Positions 1 to 5,713 of a stretch of DNA of 12,255 bases are shown one piece after another. The stretch comes from Chthonomonas sp. UBA2391 (GTDB taxonomy: Bacteria; Armatimonadota; Fimbriimonadia; Fimbriimonadales; Fimbriimonadaceae), in the NCBI GenBank assembly GCA_002343825.1, contig DDSL01000110.1, forward strand, positions 1-12,255, given 5' to 3'. Numbering within the stretch: position 1 is the first letter of the stretch; every line of letters starts with the position of its first letter. The position numbers were made by a program, and so were the translations under genes. The notes beneath the pieces were generated by a model. That model ran no database searches, was not told where the DNA came from, and worked only from the letters and a program-made list of their open reading frames with translations.

Positions 1-105
1 CGCACATCTCGGCTTTGCGGTCCCGCATCTCGCCTTTGTGGTCGCACATCTCGGCTTTGCGGCCGCACATCTCGGCTTTGCGGTCCCGCATCTCGCCTTT
101 GTGGT
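1..105. repeat. 21-bp tandem repeat, five units
   Basis: Five head-to-tail units of exactly 21 bp start at 1, 22, 43, 64 and 85, and the array may continue past the window edge. Two unit types alternate as A-B-A-A-B: A is CGCACATCTCGGCTTTGCGG plus T or C, and B is CCCGCATCTCGCCTTTGTGG plus T. Bases 1-42 and 64-105 are identical. Because 21 is a multiple of three, no frame meets a stop. On the minus strand one frame gives heptads such as DRKAEMC and DHKGEMR. That frame has a TGA at about 150 and no good start before the array, so coding is unproven. Bases 106-181 hold nothing I can name. Confidence 0.93.
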
Positions 106-181
106 CGAAGATGACCCGCGGAATGCCCTGGATCGATGGTCACTTGCTGCGACGAGGACGAGGACGGCGACGAAAACAACG

Positions 182-529
182 TCAGTCGTCGCCTTCGAAC
201 AACCCCGCCTGCCCGTCGTCCTGCGCCCTGCCGACGCCGGTCTGCGCGCCGAGGCGATAGCTGTCGGGGATCTCGGGCTTGACGCCCTTCTCCAAGAGCC
301 CCTCGATCGAGAGGATTTGGTAGCGGGGGTATTTGCGTTCGGTGGGCCAGTCGGCGTAGCCCATCTGGTCGGCGACGCGCTTCATTTCGGGGGTGGGTTC
401 TTTCATGCCGATCATGATGCCGAGGACGGCTTTGTTCGACTCAATGACGTTGGCGAAGTCGCGGATGGTGCTGAGGTTCATGGCGTTGCCGCCTTTGACC
501 TGGATCGTGCGGTCAATCTTCTTGGTCAT
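182..529 (-). pseudogene. C-terminal fragment of an adenine DNA methyltransferase (nuclease-like domain)
   Basis: This piece encodes about 115 residues beginning MTKKIDRTIQVKGG and running through an ANVIESNKAVLGIMIG stretch, an EPT motif and PRYQILSIEGLLE, to a TGA at 182-184. The pattern QVKGG, then RDF/RDL, then an E-x-x-K-A block followed by P-x-IQILTIE is the C-terminal restriction-endonuclease-like domain that follows the catalytic part in a common family of N6-adenine DNA methyltransferases. The methyltransferase core is absent here, and a matching N-terminal piece lies 1.85 kb away at 2382-2747 on the same strand. I therefore read both as remnants of one gene with its middle replaced. 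The reading frame stays open upstream to 697, but that part is only a shadow of the nuclease gene. Whether the piece is translated is unknown; ATGs at 544 and 529 are available. Confidence 0.72.
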
Positions 530-1199
530 CTTCTGATCCCACATGAGGCACCTGTGATTCAAACGGTTTGAAGCGTTCAGCCGCCAGCTTCTCAAGGCGC
601 CTCGCCTGAGTAAGAAGGGTGCGCCGAAGGCCCGCCGAGACTTCGCGCTCGCTGATGACTTGAGCCAAACGTGCGATGGTGTTTGCTCGCCTAGCAATGC
701 GAATGTCTGGGTGCTGGCGGGTGGCGAATAACTCGTCGGGGATTATGCGCTTTCGGTATGAAGTTGGGAGCTTTACAAAGTCAGTCGCGTCAAGATCCTT
801 CTCATTCAGCACGGCCTTGAGGGTGGACTCATGGAGGACCTTTTGGAACACGGTGTACTCGAGGGCGTGCAGCTCTTTCAGCACTTGCGCTCTGGGTGGT
901 GGGTTCTCCGACCTATGATACAGAAGGTAGACCTCTATCGAAGCCACCTCAAAGGGGTCGAGGACATTCATCGCTACGGCGTCTGTCCTCTGGTTGGTCA
1001 TGTGGCGGCTTACACGCCCTCCCAAGCTCTCAATGGTCTGACCGACGTAAATGGGCTCGCCGTCATAGTCGAAGAATACATAAACTCCCCAATATGAACC
1101 AATCGGTTTCCCGGAGGGAGATTTCTCCTTAAAGAATTCCGAAATTCGCTTTCTGATTTCAGCGACATCGGATGGAACGCCGAGAGGTTTGTCCTTCAA
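513..1199 (-). CDS. GIY-YIG family restriction endonuclease
   Basis: The product is a 228-residue protein with a GIY-YIG nuclease fold. The two signature strands are G-V-Y (residues 38-40) and Y-V-G (51-53). They are followed by R62 and H66 with the R-x3-H spacing, and by a helix with E114, a candidate metal ligand. This residue set resembles the Eco29kI-type restriction enzymes. The gene directly follows a C5-cytosine methyltransferase, so the likely job is cutting DNA that its partner has not methylated. The start is TTG at 1199. Its TTGA overlaps the methyltransferase stop, and the same frame has a stop one codon upstream, so no earlier start is possible. The SD is weak (AGGG only 2 nt away), so translational coupling is likely. 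The last few residues may be read from the old adenine-methyltransferase sequence in another frame. GC content is visibly lower than in the flanks. Confidence 0.85.
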   Translation of the reverse strand: MKDKPLGVPSDVAEIRKRISEFFKEKSPSGKPIGSYWGVYVFFDYDGEPIYVGQTIESLGGRVSRHMTNQRTDAVAMNVLDPFEVASIEVYLLYHRSENPPPRAQVLKELHALEYTVFQKVLHESTLKAVLNEKDLDATDFVKLPTSYRKRIIPDELFATRQHPDIRIARRANTIARLAQVISEREVSAGLRRTLLTQARRLEKLAAERFKPFESQVPHVGSEDDQED

Positions 1200-2329
1200 G
1201 CCCTAGCCATCCGACATTCCGCACTTGTCAACTCATGCAAGAGTGGATTGAGGTAGTTCCTCGCCAGCCAGTCAATGACGGGCACACACACCGCATCTCC
1301 AAACCCAAACAAAGCCTGGTTTTGTGGCACGTTAACTGGAAAGTCGTCCGCCCCCATGAGCCTTGCGCACTCGCGCGGAGTCAGGAGCCGAGCATTGTAT
1401 CGACCGTTTCCTGCCCGGAAGAGGATTTGGCGGCCGCTACCTCCCTTCGGTGTACGAAGACACCCCGCAATTCCATCTACGCGGAGTTCTGCCATTGACT
1501 TTCCATTCCTCACTCGGCGGAACACTGTGCCGTATGTTGCCTCTTTGCGAGAAGCCATCTCATCGGCAATCTGCCGATGTTTGCTGCTCATTTGATTTAC
1601 CAAGTACTCGGTGCGGGCTGGCGACCACCACTCGGGCGCGTCGTCGCTCATGGGTTCAAGGATAGCGGGCAAGTCAGAGCTTCGAACGGGCAAGGTGGGC
1701 AGTTCGCGAATGTTCCAATTGATCCCCGGATTATCGAGAATGAATTGGGCAAGGGCGGCGGGCCTGACCTGCGATTCGAAGAGCTTTGGCATTTTGCGCC
1801 GCTCGCACACCCGGAATTGAAGGGGTCGATAGGTGGCGACGACAAACATCCTCGGCCTTGACTGGGGGACGAAGTGTGCGGCATCGATGATGAGCGCATC
1901 GACCTCATAGCCCAAGCGATTGAGGGCTAGCAAGGCACTCTTGAAGTCGGCACCGCCGTGAGATGTCAGGAACCCAGGGACGTTTTCCAACAAAACAATG
2001 GGTGGGCGAATCAGTTCGATCTTGTGGAGCAATTCAAGGAACGGCCACAAAGCTGACGAGTGCTCGCCCGCAAGGCCAGCTCGTGCGCCAGCCAAGCTTA
2101 GGTCGGTACACGGAAATGAAGCCGACGCAAGATCAACTACCGGCAACTGGCTGATATCCAAGTTTCGGATGTCCCCAAGCACAAAGTGTTCGCCGAAGTC
2201 TGGGTACTGCGCGGAATACATCTCTAGCTTTTTCGGATCGATATCGTTCGCAAACGCGCACGTCCAACCCGAGCGTTCAAGCCCCATTCGCACGAGGCCG
2301 ATCCCTGCAAAGAACTCTGCGAATTTCAA
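1196..2329 (-). CDS. C5-cytosine DNA methyltransferase of a type II R-M system
   Basis: The product (377 residues) transfers methyl from SAM to C5 of cytosine. All key motifs are present in order: motif I FAEFFAGIG (3-11), motif IV S-F-P-C with catalytic C74, motif VI ENV (115-117), motif VIII QSRPR (156-160), a variable target-recognition region (about 180-290), motif IX around RLLTPRECARLMG (314-326), and motif X FGFGDAVCVPVI (341-352), where the usual GNA is GDA. The frame is open up to another TTG at 2362, but I place the start at TTG 2329: an excellent SD, AAGGAGGTG, ends 3 nt before it, and proteins of this family usually begin exactly at the FAEFFAG strand. It overlaps the downstream GIY-YIG gene by 4 nt (TTGA), as expected for a compact R-M operon. 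Sequence specificity cannot be read from this. Confidence 0.92.
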   Translation of the reverse strand: MKFAEFFAGIGLVRMGLERSGWTCAFANDIDPKKLEMYSAQYPDFGEHFVLGDIRNLDISQLPVVDLASASFPCTDLSLAGARAGLAGEHSSALWPFLELLHKIELIRPPIVLLENVPGFLTSHGGADFKSALLALNRLGYEVDALIIDAAHFVPQSRPRMFVVATYRPLQFRVCERRKMPKLFESQVRPAALAQFILDNPGINWNIRELPTLPVRSSDLPAILEPMSDDAPEWWSPARTEYLVNQMSSKHRQIADEMASRKEATYGTVFRRVRNGKSMAELRVDGIAGCLRTPKGGSGRQILFRAGNGRYNARLLTPRECARLMGADDFPVNVPQNQALFGFGDAVCVPVIDWLARNYLNPLLHELTSAECRMARA

Positions 2330-2385
2330 TTCCACCTCCTTATGGACGGAATCGGACGCCAATTGTACTCCGGATTCTGCTTCAT
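2326..2385 (-). CDS. Possible 19-codon coupling mini-ORF
   Basis: ATG at 2385 begins a 19-residue frame, MKQNPEYNWRPIPSIRRWN, with an AGGA SD at 2391-2394, 5 nt upstream. Its ATG overlaps the stop of the truncated adenine-methyltransferase frame (ATGA), and its stop overlaps the TTG start of the C5 methyltransferase (TTGA). The geometry suits translational coupling: ribosomes that finish the truncated gene would be handed on to the R-M genes. The peptide matches nothing I know, and it could be an accident of the insertion junction, so this is a weak call. Confidence 0.35.
   Translation of the reverse strand: MKQNPEYNWRPIPSIRRWN
2333..2341 (-). promoter_or_regulatory. Strong Shine-Dalgarno for the C5 methyltransferase
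   Basis: The minus strand reads AAGGAGGTG, nearly the full anti-SD complement, with 5 nt between GGAGG and the TTG at 2329-2327. This selects 2329 over the in-frame TTG at 2362 as the start of the methyltransferase. It lies inside the preceding 19-codon mini-ORF. Confidence 0.8.
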
Positions 2386-2747
2386 GGACGTCCTAAGTGG
2401 CGTGCTTGTTGGAGGTCGAGCAGGCGCGGGGCCATCATGACGACGTAGGCCATCATCTCGGAGTCGCCAAGGATGTCGTAGAGCGACTGCACGAGCTTCC
2501 AGAGCGGCTGGTTGCGCTCGTCGCTCATGAACTCGTTGTACAGCCGGTGGCTCCACTGCCAGGTGTCCTCGAACGCCATGATCTGGGCCGGGCTGTCGCC
2601 GCCTTTGACCTGCTTGAAGAGGAGGTTGTAGTTGCGGGCGGAGTTGAAGGGGGGATCGAGGTAGACGAGGTCGGCGATTTCGTCGGGCATCTTGCGCAGG
2701 ACTTCGAGGTTGTCTCCGTAGCAGAGCTGGTTCACGAAGTCGGGCAT
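2382..2747 (-). pseudogene. N-terminal fragment of an adenine DNA methyltransferase (beta class)
   Basis: The fragment has 121 residues starting MPDFVNQLCYGDNLEVLRKM. The DNLEVL block, YLDPPFNSARNYN (catalytic motif IV, DPPF) and the following W-x-W and MMAYVVMMAPRLLDL segments are typical of N6_N4_Mtase-family adenine methyltransferases of the kind that carry a C-terminal nuclease-like domain. Homology stops after LLDLQQ at about 2405; intact members continue with a VLKPTGS-like strand. The last residues, ARHLGRP, and the TGA at 2382-2384 come from foreign sequence. The target-recognition region and the late motif I (F-x-G-x-G) are gone, so the piece cannot be an active enzyme. Its start looks intact, with an AGGA SD about 7 nt upstream, so its promoter may now drive the inserted R-M genes. 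Confidence 0.8.
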
Positions 2748-2884
2748 CCCGAAATCCTACCCCTTCGACATCCACGTGTTGCCTCGATCGTGGGACGGGT
2801 TATCGAGTAGCTCTCCGCCTCTGAGTCCTCGGTGGGAGTGCCTCTTCGCGCGTCATCTCCCGAGTCCAGGGAAGGTCTGCAAGC

Positions 2885-2918
2885 GAATCGGCCCTCCCGA
2901 ACTCGGGAGGGCCGATTC
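2885..2918. terminator. Perfect 15-bp GC-rich hairpin after the selenoprotein gene
   Basis: GAATCGGCCCTCCCG pairs exactly with CGGGAGGGCCGATTC around an AACT loop. It begins 18 nt past the stop of the minus-strand thioredoxin-fusion gene and before the methyltransferase fragment. Only a short TT follows the stem on the minus strand, so it is either a terminator without a U-tract or a 3'-end stabiliser. Confidence 0.65.
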
Positions 2919-2936
2919 TCGAAGCACGTGGTTCGA

Positions 2937-3938
2937 TCAGGGATTCATGCCGCCCTTGCGGAGGGCTTGCTTGACGCGCTCGATGAACTGCGGCGCCGGG
3001 CTGTAGCCGGACCACTGATCGACGATCGACGCGTCGGATTTCATCATGATCAGCGTCGGGAACCCGGAAACTCCGTACTTGGAGACCAGGTCCTTTCGCT
3101 CATCGCCGTCGATGTGGACGAAGACCATGAACTTCGAGAGAGCCTTGAACTCGGGGGTCGGAAAAACTTCAGCCTGAAGTTTCTTGCAGTACCCTCACCA
3201 CACGGCACCGAAGTCGATGAAGACCAATCGGTTCGTCGCCTTGGCCACGCGCAGCGCCTCGTCGAGGTCGTGGTACCACTTGTCGCTGTTGAGTTCGGCC
3301 TCGGTCACTTCCTTCGCACCCGAAGGGGGCGCGAACGCGAAGACCGTGTCGGCTTCCTTCTTGAGTTCGAGGGTTTTGGTGTCGAGAATCCGGACGCCGG
3401 CCTGGGTGCCGGACTTGACCGTCATCTCGGCTTGCCGCGCGATGTTGTCGGCCGGATTGACGTAGAGGGTCAGCGTGATGTCCTGGTTGTCCGGCGCGCT
3501 GATCTCGACGACTTTGAACTGAATGCCTTTGCGCGATTTGTCGGGCAACGCCTTGGCGTTCATGCCCTTGAACGGCTCGGGATTGAAGAAGCCGGCCCAG
3601 ATGCTCGTGGCGTCATCGGTGAAGAGGCCACGGAGCCCCGCCGGGGTCTGCGCCCGCTTGATGTACTGGTTCGCCTGCTTGTCGAACGTCACGATCGTCG
3701 TCCCATCGGCGACGATGAGCTGCGTCGGCGTCTCGATGCGCGCCTTGTTCGGCTTCGCCAGAGACACCTTGTACGTATCCGGGGCCCCTCCGAGCTTCTG
3801 GATGGTGTAGGTTGAATTCAGGCCATCAGCCTGGTTCAGCGCCTTCACGAAACCACCCAGAACTCCGGACCCCGAACCTTGGGCGACCAGTGCCGCGGCC
3901 GCAACCGCCAGCACGCCACCCATGATCCATCGTTTCAC
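2937..3938 (-). CDS. Secreted LolA/DUF2092-like plus thioredoxin fusion with in-frame TGA (putative selenoprotein)
   Basis: Read through one TGA, this gene gives 333 residues. Residues 1-20 look like a signal peptide (MKRWIMGGVLAVAAAALVAQ). Residues about 25-225 resemble the LolA/DUF2092 beta-sheet fold, with TIVTFDKQANQY and TLYVNPADNIARQAEM. Residues about 230-330 are a thioredoxin domain with LVFIDFGAVW, the active site, a GFPT cis-proline (P294) and a C-terminal helix. The active site would be W-C-G-Y-C, but codon 248, the first cysteine, is TGA (3197-3195); C251 is kept. Coding continues unbroken in the same frame, and a SECIS-like hairpin follows, so selenocysteine (U-G-Y-C) is my reading. 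The start is GTG 3938 with GGAGG 7 nt upstream. The role is inferred: redox work outside the cytoplasm. The alternatives are a one-base nonsense mutation or a sequencing error. SelA, SelB and tRNA-Sec are not in the window. Confidence 0.75.
3162..3184 (-). promoter_or_regulatory. Candidate bacterial SECIS stem-loop
   Basis: Ten nt after the TGA, the minus strand reads AGAAACTTCA, GGC, TGAAGTTTTT. The arms form nine Watson-Crick pairs and one G-U with no mismatch; with the innermost A-U open, the apical loop is AGGCU. The loop GG lies 21-22 nt after the TGA. The E. coli fdhF element has an 11-nt gap and an A-GGUC-U loop at 19-20 nt, recalled from knowledge of that element. The arms use codons AAA, CTT, GCT, GAA, GTT and TTT, while most of this gene uses GC-ending codons, as if RNA pairing were selected. 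Confidence 0.65.
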
Positions 3939-3944
3939 GAGTTC

Positions 3945-3950
3945 ACCTCC
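3945..3950 (-). promoter_or_regulatory. Shine-Dalgarno of the selenoprotein gene
   Basis: The minus strand reads GGAGGT, with 7 nt between GGAGG and the GTG at 3938-3936. It fixes the GTG as the start and places the predicted signal peptide at the very N-terminus. Confidence 0.75.
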
Positions 3951-3951
3951 G

Positions 3952-3965
3952 AGTCTTGCAAGACT
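3952..3965. promoter_or_regulatory. 14-bp perfect palindrome upstream of the selenoprotein gene
   Basis: AGTCTTGCAAGACT equals its own reverse complement. It abuts the SD of the minus-strand gene, and a TAGAAT -10-like hexamer lies just beyond (3972-3977, minus strand). It could be an operator for a dimeric regulator or a small leader hairpin. No partner site is visible. Confidence 0.35.
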
Positions 3966-4105
3966 GAGTTCATTCTATCCGCAGACGGGTTGGAGCCGGA
4001 TGTGCGCAGTCGACAAACTCCGCACAATCTGCGACAATCCACCGCCAAAGGGCAGCCATTGTTGCGTTTCCCGTCGTATCATGACGATAGCTTTTGGGGG
4101 GTCTC

Positions 4106-5668
4106 GTGAGTGACGCGTACCTTGTCGAAGAGTGCAGCCGCCAGCGCCAGTTGCTCGATCGAGCCGAGCATCCCGCTCTCCTGTGGCGCGACGGCATCAT
4201 CCTGCACGCGAACCCCGCTCTCGCTCGCCAGATGGGGGTGGCCACGCCAGACGCCCTGATCGGCCGCTCGGTGACTGAGTTCTTGCCGCCGGAGATGGAG
4301 CCGGTGTGGTCGGAGCGCATCCGACGTCTCGGCGATCCGTCGGTCCAGCTGGGGACTCAGGAATATCGGATTCGGCGCGACGATGGCACCGACTTCGTGG
4401 CCGAGGTTTTCTCGCGGCCAACCCTCTTCGGCGGCGAGTCGGTCATCGAGACGATCGTCATCGACGTCAGTTCCCACGTCGCGTCGGCGGAAGCTGCTCG
4501 CCAAGCGCTCGAGGAGATCGAAGCCCAGCTTCGGGCCCGAACAGAGGAGTTCCAGCGTGCGATGCAGATCAGCGAGGAGCGCTGGCGCTTCGCGCTCGAA
4601 GGGAGCGGGGACGGGGTGTGGGATTGGGATCCCGTCACCAACCAGACGTTCTTCTCGGCCCGATGGAAGGAGATGATCGGTTACGAGGAGGACGAAATCC
4701 CGAACACCTTCGATGCGTGGGCGTCCCGCCTTCATCCGGCTGACCTCGACGCGACCTTGGCCGCCCTCCAGCGCCACTTCCACCAAGAGGTGCCGGCCTA
4801 CGCCGCCGAGTTCCGAATGCGCTGCAAGGACGGATCCTACAAGTGGATCCAGGCCAGGGGGAAAGTCCTCTCGTGGTCCGAAGATCGGCGTCCGCTCCGC
4901 GTCGTCGGAACCCATTCCGACATCTCGGTTCGCAAAGCGGCCGAAGCCGAGATCGCTCGCCTCCATCAGGATCTCGCTGAACGCGCGGCCGAGCTGGAGT
5001 CGGCGAATCGGGAACTCGAAGCCTTCACCTACTCGGTCTCCCACGACCTTCGAGGTCCGTTGCGAGCGGTCGATGCCATGGCCTATCTCCTCCTCGAAGA
5101 CTACGGGGCGACGATCGGAGCCGAGGGAACCGAGATGATCGATCGTATCCGTAGCGCCGCGAAGGGGATGAACCAGTTGATCGACGACCTCCTGCGCCTG
5201 TCGCGGGTGGCGCGTACCCCGCTTCATCGGGAATCGATCGATCTCACCGCGATGACCGAGGAGATCGTCCAGCAACTCCGGGTTCGCTCAAGGGATCGAA
5301 CGTGCGTCTTCGAGATCGAGCCGGAGTTACGGATCGAGGGCGACTCGGGGTTGACCCGAATCCTGCTCGAGAATCTCCTCGACAACGCCTGGAAATTCAC
5401 GCACGGCCGTCCTGGTCGGATCCAAGTCATGCGCGGCTCAAGCCCCGAGTCGATCGTCGTGGGCGATAACGGGGTCGGATTCGACATGCGTTATGCCTCG
5501 AAGTTGTTCGAGCCGTTTCAGCGCTTCCACGCCAGGCAGGAGTTCGAGGGTTCGGGAATTGGCCTGGCGACGGTCAAACGCATCGTCGTTCGCCACGGGG
5601 GTTGGGTCCGGGCTACGAGCGTGCAGGGACAGGGTACGTCGTTCGAGTTCGCCCTCGCCCCCCACTAA
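4106..5668 (+). CDS. Soluble PAS-PAS sensor histidine kinase
   Basis: The protein has 520 residues and no signal peptide or membrane span, so it acts in the cytoplasm. Order: PAS domain (about 15-125), short coiled linker, second PAS of the PAS_3 type with a PAC tail (about 155-280, with G-D-G-V-W-D-W-D and DGSYKWIQARG), coiled coil (280-305), then HisKA with FTYSVSHDLRGPLRAVD (phospho-acceptor H313) and a complete HATPase domain: N-box ENLLDNAWKFT (N427), DNGVGFD (454-460), LFEPFQRF, and GSGIGLATV (482-490). The H-box type is the one shared with bacteriophytochrome-like kinases. It should autophosphorylate in response to an unknown cytoplasmic signal. The start GTG 4106 has GGGGGG just upstream; TTG 4094 is a less likely alternative. 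No response regulator gene is adjacent, so it is an orphan here. Confidence 0.93.
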   Translation: MSDAYLVEECSRQRQLLDRAEHPALLWRDGIILHANPALARQMGVATPDALIGRSVTEFLPPEMEPVWSERIRRLGDPSVQLGTQEYRIRRDDGTDFVAEVFSRPTLFGGESVIETIVIDVSSHVASAEAARQALEEIEAQLRARTEEFQRAMQISEERWRFALEGSGDGVWDWDPVTNQTFFSARWKEMIGYEEDEIPNTFDAWASRLHPADLDATLAALQRHFHQEVPAYAAEFRMRCKDGSYKWIQARGKVLSWSEDRRPLRVVGTHSDISVRKAAEAEIARLHQDLAERAAELESANRELEAFTYSVSHDLRGPLRAVDAMAYLLLEDYGATIGAEGTEMIDRIRSAAKGMNQLIDDLLRLSRVARTPLHRESIDLTAMTEEIVQQLRVRSRDRTCVFEIEPELRIEGDSGLTRILLENLLDNAWKFTHGRPGRIQVMRGSSPESIVVGDNGVGFDMRYASKLFEPFQRFHARQEFEGSGIGLATVKRIVVRHGGWVRATSVQGQGTSFEFALAPH

Positions 5669-5672
5669 GAAC

Positions 5673-5705
5673 GCGGCGAGGCCCAGGGAGCCTGGGCCTC
5701 GCCGC
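5673..5705. terminator. 15-bp bidirectional hairpin between convergent genes
   Basis: GCGGCGAGGCCCAGG pairs perfectly with CCTGGGCCTCGCCGC around a GAG loop. It lies 4 nt past the histidine kinase stop and 8 nt before the end of the opposing lipoprotein gene. There is no U-tract on either side. The placement suggests it ends both transcripts. Confidence 0.75.
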
Positions 5706-5713
5706 ATGCCGAC

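Noticed and set aside
1..105. CRISPR array
   Set aside because: The units are directly joined with no unique spacers, so this is a plain tandem repeat.
541..2405. Insertion sequence or transposon carrying the R-M genes
   Set aside because: I saw no transposase, no terminal inverted repeats and no target duplication at either joint.
2937..3128. Separate small thioredoxin gene starting at ATG 3128
   Set aside because: It would lack the active-site CxxC and the first beta strands. The frame continues upstream to the TGA and beyond, so it is the C-terminal part of the fusion.
2832..3815. Plus-strand open frame (327 codons) opposite the thioredoxin fusion
   Set aside because: It is antisense, while the minus strand has the signal peptide, SD, thioredoxin motif and hairpin.
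4079..5275. Minus-strand open frame (398 codons) opposite the histidine kinase
   Set aside because: It is a shadow of the kinase and has no domain signature.
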